A stretch of 64,000 bases of DNA, from NCBI GenBank assembly GCA_039105265.1, contig JAPFFF010000011.1, forward strand, positions 5,146,001 through 5,210,000, given 5' to 3'. This stretch comes from Tritrichomonas musculus (Eukaryota; Parabasalia; Tritrichomonadida; Tritrichomonadidae). The notes below the pieces were generated by a model, which made no database searches, had not been told where the DNA came from, and was given only the letters and a program-made list of their open reading frames with translations. Below, piece by piece: positions 16,981-26,229 of the stretch (positions within the stretch are counted from its first letter, which is position 1; every line of letters begins with the position of its first letter). The translations under genes and the position numbers were made by a program.

Positions 16981-18096
16981 ATGAATGAATACATCGAAGA
17001 CATAGCGAGTACACGCAGCTACAAAGAATCAATTAATTATCCTTTCAAATCTAAATACAAATACATCAAAGACACAAACATTAAAACCGAGCCATACATA
17101 CCGGATTTCCGATTGAAAACAGTAAAGAAACTATCAAAACCTGACTTCTCATTTGAGCCTCATTGTTGGGAAATGGATATAATGTTTGCATTAAACAAAG
17201 CTTATCTCGTCCTAATCAATGTAAACACGAAATACTTAATTGTTGAACCGATTGCTGACAGAACTGAGTTAACTATAATCAAAGTAATTGATAAACTAGT
17301 TAATAAAAGGAATATCAGAATCGAAACAATTAAATGTGACGGTGAACCGGCTTTTATATCAAATGCATTCAAAAGTTATTGCAACGGTGAAGAAAGATAC
17401 CAATCAAACAAACCGTCAATTAAATTCAAAGCTCCTAACAAAATAAAGTTAATCATTGATGATTCACATTTCACGAACGCACATAAATGTGTTGATGCAG
17501 TAATCAGAACATTACGAAACGCTTTCGGTCAGTCACAACAACGAATGACAAACAATGTATTGATACAACAAACGGTTAAATGGTACAATAACACACCTCA
17601 TTCATCTCTTCGCTTATTGAATCCTTTATACACATCATTTGATGAAGAAACTGATGAATACCTTGACAAACGGCAATCAAAATACATTTATCTTACACCT
17701 CAACAGATGCAAGACGACCGCGACTTTGAATGGCAATACATAAGAGCCAAATCAATGCAATTGAAAGAGATTCAACAAAAACAACGATTTAAAGGTCTTC
17801 TGTCATACAAACCCAAAAATATAATACTTGTTCACACCGATTACGCGAAAACAGAAAAGAAACATGAAAAGCGAAGAAGAGTGTTCAATGAACTTGCTGA
17901 ATTCATTTGCTATGAATCAGGAAACGTTAAATGTAAACTATTAAATCCTTTGCGTCAAACTAACAAAACACAGAAGAATAAAACAATAATAACTGTACCA
18001 ATCATGTACACAAAATATGTTTGTTCATCAATAGATGCTTTGAATGATGATTATAAAGTATTCTTTTTGACTTATAAAACGCAAAATGAAAGCTAA
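16981..18096 (+). CDS. RVE-type (retroviral-like) integrase of P5
   Basis: 371 residues. The catalytic core starts at HCWEMDIMF (Asp66), then IKCDGEPAF (Asp120) and NAHKCVDAVIRTLRNAFG, where the third acidic residue aligns as Asp172 rather than Glu. A basic, SH3-like C-terminal part (NIILVHTDYAKTEKKHEKRRRVFNELAEF) follows. The enzyme inserts linear element DNA and creates the 6-bp duplication. The stop overlaps the next gene by 11 bases. A TTTATTTTTG box lies 8 bases before the start. Confidence 0.85.
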   Translation: MNEYIEDIASTRSYKESINYPFKSKYKYIKDTNIKTEPYIPDFRLKTVKKLSKPDFSFEPHCWEMDIMFALNKAYLVLINVNTKYLIVEPIADRTELTIIKVIDKLVNKRNIRIETIKCDGEPAFISNAFKSYCNGEERYQSNKPSIKFKAPNKIKLIIDDSHFTNAHKCVDAVIRTLRNAFGQSQQRMTNNVLIQQTVKWYNNTPHSSLRLLNPLYTSFDEETDEYLDKRQSKYIYLTPQQMQDDRDFEWQYIRAKSMQLKEIQQKQRFKGLLSYKPKNIILVHTDYAKTEKKHEKRRRVFNELAEFICYESGNVKCKLLNPLRQTNKTQKNKTIITVPIMYTKYVCSSIDALNDDYKVFFLTYKTQNES

Positions 18097-18436
18097 ACAA
18101 CCAATCACAAAACGATACTATCACACACAATCAAAAGATTTTAATCTTCCTGATGATTTCGTTTATAGTCGCAACAAGAAGTACATTGTTGTTCAGTATT
18201 GCGGGGCTGTTGTCAATCAACATATTGTCGGTGATTTAATGGTTCATTCAGATATAGTTGAATTCATGCCTTTCTGCGACCATTTCATAATGCTTGCTAA
18301 CAGAAGACAAACCAAATACAGAAAATATGAGTGTCTGAACAACACAAAGAAAGAATACAGGTTATGGTTCACAGACATGAAAGGAAACGTTATTGAACCT
18401 GAATCATTTATATTCAGTTGTTTATTAATTTATTGA
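18086..18436 (+). CDS. Conserved post-integrase protein, candidate minor capsid protein
   Basis: 116 residues, mostly beta-type sequence: YSRNKKYIVVQYCGAVV, VGDLMVHSDIVEF, CDHFIMLANRRQTKYRKYE and a C-terminal LWFTDMKGNVIEPESFIFSCLLIY-type strand pair. The copy at 48331-48663 is about 65 percent alike by eye. The final W.TD..G..I pattern resembles ends of single jelly-roll minor capsid (penton) proteins, and the gene is always directly after integrase. The function is inference; no diagnostic motif is present. Confidence 0.45.
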   Translation: MKAKQPITKRYYHTQSKDFNLPDDFVYSRNKKYIVVQYCGAVVNQHIVGDLMVHSDIVEFMPFCDHFIMLANRRQTKYRKYECLNNTKKEYRLWFTDMKGNVIEPESFIFSCLLIY

Positions 18437-18449
18437 AGTATCAAAGAAT

Positions 18450-19454
18450 ATGTTTAATAATCTCGGTAATTTGTTTAAAACAAAGGAACAAATCGAGAGA
18501 GAAGAACGAGAGAAAGCGATACGTATACAAAGACAGAAAGTCCGTGAACGGGCACGTGATATAAGAAATAAAGCATATGAAGTACAACAGATTGGAAATG
18601 CAAATGCACAATTATATCAAACACAAGCTAATGTATTGAGGACTCAATTACCACCGAGAACTAATTTACTGGATTACCAAAGACAAACAAATAATTTGGT
18701 ATTAAATGAACAACAGGAACATAATGATTTTCGTTTGAAAAGAAAGCTGCAAGATTATCAATACATTAATCGAAATCAACATATTGATGATGTTCAAGAG
18801 GAATACCAGAAGACGAAACAAACGTGTTTCGGAAATCAACCGCCACCACAAATGAATCAATTTAATCAAACACCACCACCGCCACCACAAATGAATCAAT
18901 TTAATCAACCGCCACAGACATCAACATACTCAATACCTGTTATCAATTCACATCCACAAACACCAAAAATAAATAAACATATTCAATTTGCTGACGCGAC
19001 TACATCACCGTATCTGAAGGATTTCGGGACATCTCCCTACAAATCACCCCCACAAACAAATAAGTTTGCTAATGCTGCAACATCTCCTTTCAAATCACCA
19101 CAAAATGAAGAAGTATCATTTGCAAATGCGAAAGTTTATCATGTATCTTCTTCATCTGACGACGATAATGATAACCCGCCAATAAAGTACGGATGGATTG
19201 CTTTCAGTGATGATGAATCACCTCAACCGTATTCAATAAGAAAAACATTTTCATCTTCATCTGATTCATTACTTTCTGATTCATCTTCCGATACATTCCC
19301 TAACGGTTCACCAAAAAATAAAAAACAAAGTGATTCAAAGGGTAAACACAGTAAAAAACAAACGAATTCACAACCGTTTCCAATACATAATGATTCTTTA
19401 AATACTGCGGGCAGTGACTCAACGAGAAGGAGGAGAAGAAGAAGACCGTCATAA
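18450..19454 (+). CDS. Low-complexity protein with Arg-rich C-terminus
   Basis: 334 residues. The N-terminus is a charged helix (TKEQIEREEREKAIRIQRQK), the middle has repeated PPPQMNQFNQ units and TSP motifs, then Ser/Asp-rich runs, ending in SDSTRRRRRRRRPS. The poly-Arg tail suggests binding of nucleic acid, like a core protein. It holds the same place as the basic-tailed protein 48689-49996 in P6, but no clear sequence match is seen, so they may be analogues. Confidence 0.55.
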   Translation: MFNNLGNLFKTKEQIEREEREKAIRIQRQKVRERARDIRNKAYEVQQIGNANAQLYQTQANVLRTQLPPRTNLLDYQRQTNNLVLNEQQEHNDFRLKRKLQDYQYINRNQHIDDVQEEYQKTKQTCFGNQPPPQMNQFNQTPPPPPQMNQFNQPPQTSTYSIPVINSHPQTPKINKHIQFADATTSPYLKDFGTSPYKSPPQTNKFANAATSPFKSPQNEEVSFANAKVYHVSSSSDDDNDNPPIKYGWIAFSDDESPQPYSIRKTFSSSSDSLLSDSSSDTFPNGSPKNKKQSDSKGKHSKKQTNSQPFPIHNDSLNTAGSDSTRRRRRRRPS

Positions 19455-19523
19455 AAATAAAATCATCATTTTGCAAAAGAGGTTCAAGGTAGCTTCATCA
19501 AATAATCATTAATTTATTTTTAT

Positions 19524-20333
19524 TTATTCAGGTACTTTGATATCATATCCTTCTGCTGCTGATAGTCTCTCAAGCTTTTGTTTAGACATTTGAATCTTAT
19601 ATTCAATATATCCGCAACCCTTACCGTAAACTTCATCAATCCAGACGGCGATATTATTATTTGAAACCTCCTTTAACGTTTGAATATCTGTCGGGCTAGC
19701 AACATTGATGTAAGCTATTGTTTCATTAACATCAGTACCTGCGGGTGCAACTTTCTGAATTAAGTAATTAATGTTTTCGATAATGGTCTTAAACTCAGGA
19801 TTCCAGTTATTAATATCTCTAGACCATTTACCGGTTTCGAAGACGATTGTCTTTTTAGATTTGTTTATGAAATCTTGTATGAGAGCAATACATTTCTTGT
19901 TATAATCAGATTTTTGTGTTTTCCTGTAATTCATCCATTCAACGTAATTCATCGGCTTCAAATTATGTTCTGTTTCAATTGCTTTCTTAACGGGATTATC
20001 AAAGTGATATACAAATAATGCATTTGATATAGTAAGATAATTAACAACTTTTGATAACGGATGTATTTCACTGAATATCTCCCAATAAACCTTCCATATC
20101 TTAGAAAAGAGACTACTCCAGAATGAATTTGGTGATGCTCTGGTGCTGACTCTTGGTTTTCCTAATCTCAAATCAGAATAGTATTGAATGTACGGAGCGA
20201 GTCGTGTTTTGCTTGAGTCTTGAAGAATATATTTACCTGTATTCCAATCGATTTTGTCTTTGCTTTTCTCAAACATTTCATCAAGCCAGACATTAAATGG
20301 TAATTTCTTTCGTTCTTCTGCTGTAGTAACCAT
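19524..20333 (-). CDS. Structural-module protein, second frame
   Basis: 269 residues. It corresponds to the C-terminal third of the single P6 protein at 50018-52516 (PFNVWLDEMFEKSKDKIDW; SFWSSLFSKIWKVYW). Its ATG lies 6 bases after the stop of the next upstream frame, on the same strand. The protein is helical with several aromatic-rich segments. Whether two proteins are natural here cannot be told from the sequence. Function unknown. Confidence 0.6.
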   Translation of the reverse strand: MVTTAEERKKLPFNVWLDEMFEKSKDKIDWNTGKYILQDSSKTRLAPYIQYYSDLRLGKPRVSTRASPNSFWSSLFSKIWKVYWEIFSEIHPLSKVVNYLTISNALFVYHFDNPVKKAIETEHNLKPMNYVEWMNYRKTQKSDYNKKCIALIQDFINKSKKTIVFETGKWSRDINNWNPEFKTIIENINYLIQKVAPAGTDVNETIAYINVASPTDIQTLKEVSNNNIAVWIDEVYGKGCGYIEYKIQMSKQKLERLSAAEGYDIKVPE

Positions 20334-20339
20334 TGTTTT

Positions 20340-22031
20340 TCAAACCTTCTTGTAAGGAGAAGCAAATACAAGCTTGTATCCGTTAATGATTTGTGGAACA
20401 CCTCGTTTATCAACTAATATAATATCATCAACTTTATCACCGTTCAGGTCTGTTATTTCAATCTCTCCTGATGGGTCTTTAGCGTTGGTTGGAAGTAATC
20501 TGTATTTTGGTTTTCCGTCCGGGTCAAGATGTGTGTGACAATAAACTTTTGCCTGGTCTCGTGTAGCGGCTGAAGGAATGTATTTAACTCTGTAATTTCC
20601 GTTAATGATTATATCAAGGAAGTTTTGTTTGTAAAATGAGCTGTTTTGGGTGTGTGATTGAATATCTAAGTTCCCGAATTTACCGATATTGCTAAGAACT
20701 GTCGGAGCATCTCTGTTTTCACGTTTACCTGTTGTTTTGATTTCTTGTTTGTATTGTTGCAATAATCGTTGAATTTCTTCTTCAGATGTTGGTGACTCAA
20801 ATGCTGCTCCTTTCTTAAAACGTGATTCATCGAAAGTATTAAGCTTACCGAACTTAACTTTTTTGGCAGGTCTCTTTACACGTTCATTGTACTGTTGAAA
20901 CGTTTCATTAAGTTCTGTTTCATCATCCTCGTTAGCAATAAATGTTGTATCATCATTCATTTTATTACTCGAAAAATTATTATTATTATTGTTTGTTATT
21001 GGTTTGATTGATGGTGGTTTGATTGGTTGTATGACATCAGAGCCTTTGATAGGTTTTCTATTAATGATTGTGTCAAACACTCTGAAGAATGATGATAAGC
21101 CTGTAATTGATTTTCGTTCATTGGTTATATCAATGTTTCTCTTCATCTTGTCTCTGATAGTTTCTAGTGTTTGATGTAATGCATCAACGTTTTCTTTCGC
21201 TTGTTCATCAAGTTTGTTTTGTGGTTTCTTTGCTGCTTCATAACATCTTGGAAGTACTTTGATCCAGGGCTGGTTATAGCCTAATTGCTCAAGCAATTCT
21301 ATATCATCATCTACCTGATCGTAAGGAGACAGCAACAAGGATGATAGGTTATCTTCTTCTTCTTCTTCTAATTCCGGGAAGTTGAATGATATTGACGGAA
21401 GGGAATCTTCTTGCTCTAAAAAACTTGTATTCATTGATTCATCAGAATCACTCGGAGTTATGCGTTTTCTTCTCGGAGTTCTTCGTTTACTGCTGTCAGG
21501 TGTTGGTTCATGTATGCTGGTTCTCTTTCTTCTTCCTTTGGTGGTTTGTGGTGTTTGAATCTTTCTCGGAGGTTTGATGGGTGATGAACGAAAACCGTCA
21601 GAGCTATAATTTAAATCATCGTTGACAACAATATTGAAGTAATTGATAATTGTATCAAGACTTTTTTTATCTGTTGTGTACTCTCTTAAACTAAGGAATT
21701 GATTACCTTTACTTTTAATTCCTGCATTGATTTTGTTCATCAATGAAACAAATCGACGAAACTTAACTTTCATTTCACGAATCTTTCCGACACTTCTTCC
21801 TGTATATTCATTGTTTTGTATTTGATACAACAAATTAATTAAATCATTGGGGTGTTCTAGTTTGTATGTACTGAGAAACGTTTTCTTAAAATAATCTATC
21901 GGGTCCTCTAGTTCTTCATCATCATCATCAGGTTTAGATACCTCACTGTCAAATACAGAATCATCATCAATATTACCACTTAAATCTAATTCAAAGCTAT
22001 CAGATGAATTATTTTTATCTTGTTTTGACAT
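20340..22031 (-). CDS. Structural-module protein, first frame
   Basis: 563 residues. Acidic, disordered-looking N-terminal half with basic patches (KGRRKRTSIHEP, RRTPRRKRITPS), then a conserved C-terminal part: QNFLDIIINGNYRVKYIPSA and ITDLNGDKVDDIILVDKRG, an Asp-rich loop like those of FG-GAP/EF-hand calcium sites, ending ASPYKK. The P6 protein has the same domain. It is divergent from the fibre gene with 21 bases between starts. Possibly a large minor virion protein. Confidence 0.6.
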   Translation of the reverse strand: MSKQDKNNSSDSFELDLSGNIDDDSVFDSEVSKPDDDDEELEDPIDYFKKTFLSTYKLEHPNDLINLLYQIQNNEYTGRSVGKIREMKVKFRRFVSLMNKINAGIKSKGNQFLSLREYTTDKKSLDTIINYFNIVVNDDLNYSSDGFRSSPIKPPRKIQTPQTTKGRRKRTSIHEPTPDSSKRRTPRRKRITPSDSDESMNTSFLEQEDSLPSISFNFPELEEEEEDNLSSLLLSPYDQVDDDIELLEQLGYNQPWIKVLPRCYEAAKKPQNKLDEQAKENVDALHQTLETIRDKMKRNIDITNERKSITGLSSFFRVFDTIINRKPIKGSDVIQPIKPPSIKPITNNNNNNFSSNKMNDDTTFIANEDDETELNETFQQYNERVKRPAKKVKFGKLNTFDESRFKKGAAFESPTSEEEIQRLLQQYKQEIKTTGKRENRDAPTVLSNIGKFGNLDIQSHTQNSSFYKQNFLDIIINGNYRVKYIPSAATRDQAKVYCHTHLDPDGKPKYRLLPTNAKDPSGEIEITDLNGDKVDDIILVDKRGVPQIINGYKLVFASPYKKV

Positions 22032-22052
22032 TGTTTAGTTTCTAATAAATTG

Positions 22053-24077
22053 ATGTTTACGATCGAGCAGAGCGGTCACGTAACAAAAACAAATACTATT
22101 GACGGATTAATTAACGAATACATCAAAAGATATGTCGATAATTATGTTATCAAAGGCGATTCATCGAACGGTCACGGAATCACAGAGGAACAATTGAATG
22201 AAGCTGTTAACGGATTGCGTGATTATGTTATCAACAATTACGCTTTATCAACTGATATACCTGATGACTTGATTAATGAAGAATCGTTGACGACAAAAAT
22301 AAATGAAGCACTGAAAGGATATGCATTGAAGACAGATATTCCTGAACCTGTTGACTTAACACCGTATTATACAAGCGCACAAGCTGATGAGAAGTTTGTT
22401 GATGAGGATGAATTGGCTTATGAATTAGATAAGTATGAAACGAAAACAGTTGCTGAAGGTAAATATGCTTTGAAAAGTGAGATTCCAGAGATTATTGATA
22501 AAACAATTACTTTCAATCAAGAATTAGAATTATATTATGATGAAGGTAATAGTATTAATACTCTTTCGGCTCTTTATACTAATGCAAGCCAATATTTAGA
22601 AAAATGGGAACAATACGGAATGTTATTTGATGGATATGATAAAACTGATGAAAACATTAAATATAAAGGAATATTCACTATATCAAGTATTAATAATAAT
22701 GATTATGTTTTAAATAATGGTGTTCAAAATATAGCATTAACATTAGAAATGAGTTCAAGTTGCGGAGTTGTTTATGATTTTGATAACCAACACAGAATCA
22801 ATGTAATAAGTTGTTATATTGCAAATGAAGATTATGATGAAACAAACAAAAACTGTGTTGTTAATCTTGCATTTCTCGAAGATAAATATGCATTGAAATC
22901 TGATATTCCGCTTGTTGTTCAATCTGATGAAACTGAATGTGATGCAACAGCAGCTGTTCCATCATTAGATTATGTTGTAAATACATATCAGACAATATTT
23001 GAAAGTAATCTAATTGATAAAAAAGCTAATTTACTTGAAAAACAACTAACAGCTATTGATAACAAATTCTCAAATTATGCATTGAAAAGTGAAACAGATA
23101 CAAAATTAACTCAATTGGATAATTATTATGATAGTCTTGTTGAACAATTGGATTCAACTTATTATGATAAGGTAGATTGTGATGAAAAATTTGTATTGAA
23201 GTCAAATGTTATTACAGAAGAACAACTAATAAAAAAATGTGCTATTGATTGCGGTACATTTACGGAGGGTGCTGATATATCAATTCATCTTCTAAAAATT
23301 ATAAATAACACAATTCAACTGGAATACGTAGTCGGAAATAATGCAGAAAGAAATGAAATAAGAATATTATTCTATGATACAGCCGCAAATCCCCATAACA
23401 TAGTAATATTATTATATCAAAGAACTATATATTTTGATAATTTTCAATATTCAGCGTATTATGAAGAAATTCTTGATTTATCATCAGGAAGACCACTTAC
23501 ATATCGTGTCCCAATGGCTGGATATAATTGGACAACTACTCAAGAATTATTAGATGCTAGACAAATATATTCAAGACAAATCATGGTACCAGCATATTTA
23601 GCAAAATTCAAGGCTGCTATTTACGGTACGCAATCAAACACGACAATCACACATTACTCACCGATTGAATCATCAATGAACTCTGTTAATGATTTCGTTG
23701 TTGGTTCTCCAGTGTATATGACAGGTAAGGTTTACAAACATGTCGGTGATGAATGGAAACCATCAACAGCTGATGATACAACTGACTGCATTTGTAGTGT
23801 CAAGACATCAGGAACATGGAAGGAGTATGTCGGTATATGTGTGAGAATCGATGACAAAAATAAATGTATCACATTTAGTTCACATGGTGATTATATGGTT
23901 CGCGTTAATGATTCTTCATGTTATTCAATCGGTGATGAGGTGTTTATCGATAATGAAGACAATAAGCTGAAAGTTCTTTCAGGAGAGACAGCAATAACAT
24001 CAAAAATAAAACGTATGACTGTCGGAATCATTACAAGCATCATTGATGAAAGAACATTAGCTGTATTCAAAGAGTAA
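22053..24077 (+). CDS. Tail-fibre-like attachment protein of P5
   Basis: 674 residues from the ATG at 22053 (an in-frame TTG at 22050 is ignored; the P6 copy begins with MFSIEQSG). Repeated YALKTDIP/YALKSEIP units alternate with Ala/Glu helices, as in trimeric phage fibres. The first 140 and last 150 residues are close to 52535-54925, while the middle (about 150-520) is unrelated. The C-terminal domain (VGSPVYMTGKVY; DCICSVKTSGTWKEYVGICV; YSIGDEVFIDN) is probably the trimerisation or anchoring cap. Likely binds host or cell surfaces. Confidence 0.7.
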   Translation: MFTIEQSGHVTKTNTIDGLINEYIKRYVDNYVIKGDSSNGHGITEEQLNEAVNGLRDYVINNYALSTDIPDDLINEESLTTKINEALKGYALKTDIPEPVDLTPYYTSAQADEKFVDEDELAYELDKYETKTVAEGKYALKSEIPEIIDKTITFNQELELYYDEGNSINTLSALYTNASQYLEKWEQYGMLFDGYDKTDENIKYKGIFTISSINNNDYVLNNGVQNIALTLEMSSSCGVVYDFDNQHRINVISCYIANEDYDETNKNCVVNLAFLEDKYALKSDIPLVVQSDETECDATAAVPSLDYVVNTYQTIFESNLIDKKANLLEKQLTAIDNKFSNYALKSETDTKLTQLDNYYDSLVEQLDSTYYDKVDCDEKFVLKSNVITEEQLIKKCAIDCGTFTEGADISIHLLKIINNTIQLEYVVGNNAERNEIRILFYDTAANPHNIVILLYQRTIYFDNFQYSAYYEEILDLSSGRPLTYRVPMAGYNWTTTQELLDARQIYSRQIMVPAYLAKFKAAIYGTQSNTTITHYSPIESSMNSVNDFVVGSPVYMTGKVYKHVGDEWKPSTADDTTDCICSVKTSGTWKEYVGICVRIDDKNKCITFSSHGDYMVRVNDSSCYSIGDEVFIDNEDNKLKVLSGETAITSKIKRMTVGIITSIIDERTLAVFKE

Positions 24078-24122
24078 ATCAATTGATTTTCATTCATGAA
24101 CGGCATTTTAGCCTTTTATTTT

Positions 24123-24272
24123 GATTTCGATTGAAGGTTAAAAATATCTCTTTTTATATCCCTTTTCATTTTTGTGATTCTTTGACTGTTTTCCGTTCAC
24201 GGGCGGCATTTAGGGGCTTCATTTTCGTTTTCGATTGAAGGTTAAAAATATCTCTTTTTATATCCCTTTTTA
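24123..24272 (+). repeat. P5 intergenic repeat block, copies b and c in tandem
   Basis: The full copy 24123-24225 is followed by a front-part copy 24229-24272. Together with the inverted copy at 25371-25420 they bracket the 24304-25368 gene. The interval 24078-24303 holds no gene. Confidence 0.75.
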
Positions 24273-24303
24273 TTTTTCATTTTGATTTTTTATTTTTTAT
24301 AAA

Positions 24304-25368
24304 ATGACCGTCATTCAAACAAATCAAAACAATGAAAGCTCTTCAGTTGTTGAGACCTCATCAGTCAAATCATTTAATCCAAATCAACTAATGATTGAAC
24401 AAGCAAACAGACTTCTTAATTTGTTCCTCAGTGATAAACAAATCAGAAACAATATCATAGAGAAATCGACAAAAGAAGACATTGAACGACTATTTGATTT
24501 GATTAATGATAATCGTTCAAAGTATGTGTTAAAGATTCCACGATACAGTGATTTAATGGATAATGTATTTAACGCATTCAAAGCCATACCGTCCATTAAT
24601 GACCTTCATTCATCAAAACCAGTGATTCCGGTCTTTGAAGAAATAAAGAAAGAACGTACAGATACTGTTGAGATAAAGAAATTCATCAGAAAATGTAACT
24701 TTGAATTCATGGGGTATCATTGTAATCATTCAACGCTAGATGAAAAGTGTGATAAGATATATAAAAACATTACTGATATCTATAAAAGCGCTGAGTACGG
24801 GGTTTACAAAAGATTTGTATCAAAATGTGTATCTATCATGAGGTGTATTTGCATTAACGATGACGCTGAGAGTTATGTTCCGAATGAAGAAGATAAGGAA
24901 ATGATGAGATGTGATTGTTATACACCGCCAGACACATATGAGGTTTGGATGCTACGAATTGACCCGTCATTGATTCAAGACGTCATTGATAACATTATTC
25001 AATTGAACGGAAAGATAGCTGAATGTAATTCAAAATCAGTCAAAACATGTTCAAAATGTGAAGCCATTAAACGAAAGTATGAGTATTGTGTTCGCGAGCT
25101 ACAAGATATGAGAGATGATTTGAAAGAACAAACAAAAGCTGATGAAGAATACAAAGAACAGCCGGCTGAGAACAAATATAATATTGATTCATTTATGACA
25201 AAGAACTACCCAACCATGGAACGATTCACCCTATCTGACGTCCAAAAGAAGTATAAAACATCATTCGGATTGTTTGTGAAGCAAGATGAATTGGCATCAA
25301 TGATTGAAAAAACAGGTAGATTCAATATAACGTCGTCAAAGAACGTCAAATATGTTAACAGAAAGTGA
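24304..25368 (+). CDS. Cys-rich protein with C-terminal winged-helix-like domain
   Basis: 354 residues. The centre has many cysteines (KCNFEFMGYHCNHSTLDEKC-like, MRCDCYTPP, KTCSKCEAIKRKYEYC), consistent with zinc binding. The last 65 residues (YNIDSFMTKNYPTMERFTL...KKYKTSFGLFV...MIEKTGRFNI) match the C-terminal domain of 10732-12009 and 39717-41039, although the N-terminal parts differ. It is flanked by inverted copies of the P5 intergenic block. Probably a DNA-binding protein. Confidence 0.65.
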   Translation: MTVIQTNQNNESSSVVETSSVKSFNPNQLMIEQANRLLNLFLSDKQIRNNIIEKSTKEDIERLFDLINDNRSKYVLKIPRYSDLMDNVFNAFKAIPSINDLHSSKPVIPVFEEIKKERTDTVEIKKFIRKCNFEFMGYHCNHSTLDEKCDKIYKNITDIYKSAEYGVYKRFVSKCVSIMRCICINDDAESYVPNEEDKEMMRCDCYTPPDTYEVWMLRIDPSLIQDVIDNIIQLNGKIAECNSKSVKTCSKCEAIKRKYEYCVRELQDMRDDLKEQTKADEEYKEQPAENKYNIDSFMTKNYPTMERFTLSDVQKKYKTSFGLFVKQDELASMIEKTGRFNITSSKNVKYVNRK

Positions 25369-25370
25369 AA

Positions 25371-25420
25371 ATGAAAAGGGATATAAAAAGAGATATTTTT
25401 AACCTTCAATCGAAATCGAA
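25371..25420 (-). repeat. P5 intergenic repeat block, copy d (inverted)
   Basis: The complement of the block front (GATTTCGATTGAAGG...TATATCCCTTTTCATTTT) lies directly after the 24304 gene. A second shared unit, TTAGGTATCAGTCATCAAAA at about 25437, recurs after the 30898 gene at about 31357. Confidence 0.75.
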
Positions 25421-25533
25421 ATAATGACCTGTATTTTAGGTATCAGTCATCAAAATCATTCAATGATTATTATTTTTAGTGTTTCATCCATTGAAACCAA
25501 TGATAACAAAAATAAAACATATTTATGCATCAT

Positions 25534-26175
25534 TTAAATCAAATCATGTTGATGTTTAAATCGATTGATATATACACCGACTGTTTTATTTTCAACATCA
25601 CGAAGTAAAACAAATTCATTACCTGATTTTGATATATTATGGTGTAGTACTTTATAAATATTATCAGTAATCTTTGCATAAAAAATGTCTTCATTATTAG
25701 TATCATCAAAGTAATAATAATACTTGTTTTCTTCAAACTCTCTTCTTTCTGTCTTTGTTTCATAGAAATCAATAATCATAGCTTCATCAGGTATATCATC
25801 AACAAACTCATATTTTATACTTAGATGTGATGATTTATTTTGTTGATTTTCTGTCGGTGAAACCCATCGAAGATTAGATAAATGATAATCAGTTTTGATT
25901 CTATTCTTATGGTCGACTTGTGGCAGATTATCAGGATTTTCAATGAATTGCCTTGCTACAAGAATATGTTTATAATATTTTTTGTTATTTAGGCTTACAC
26001 ACGGATAAACATTTTGTCTGTATTCACCTTCAGCTAATATTCGTCCTGTTTTCTTCTTTCTGATGTTATAAGGGAAAGTTGTTTGAATTTCATAATCACT
26101 TTCAAAACCTTTCAAAGGTTCAAATTCGGCTTCATTTTCAGTTTCAATTTGTGTCTGCCCGGTTGGTTGACTCAT
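25534..26175 (-). CDS. HNH homing-endonuclease-like protein (P5)
   Basis: 213 residues. After a NUMOD4-like start (FESDYEIQTTFPYNIRKKKTG) comes the HNH core KYYKHILVARQFIENPDN..QVDHKNRIKTDYHLSNLRWVS. The last 100 residues are unique. A TTTATTTTTG box lies 6 bases upstream. It sits between the winged-helix gene and PolB, whose own embedded HNH-like module is a different type. Expected to cut DNA and help spread itself; it may be a passenger. Confidence 0.75.
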   Translation of the reverse strand: MSQPTGQTQIETENEAEFEPLKGFESDYEIQTTFPYNIRKKKTGRILAEGEYRQNVYPCVSLNNKKYYKHILVARQFIENPDNLPQVDHKNRIKTDYHLSNLRWVSPTENQQNKSSHLSIKYEFVDDIPDEAMIIDFYETKTERREFEENKYYYYFDDTNNEDIFYAKITDNIYKVLHHNISKSGNEFVLLRDVENKTVGVYINRFKHQHDLI

Positions 26176-26181
26176 TTATAA

Positions 26182-26191
26182 CAAAAATAAA
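26182..26191 (-). promoter_or_regulatory. TTTATTTTTG box before P5 HNH gene
   Basis: Read on the minus strand, TTTATTTTTG lies 6 bases before the ATG at 26175. Confidence 0.5.
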
Positions 26192-26229
26192 AAAATGATT
26201 TTTTAAAATAAAATCATCAAATTAATTGT

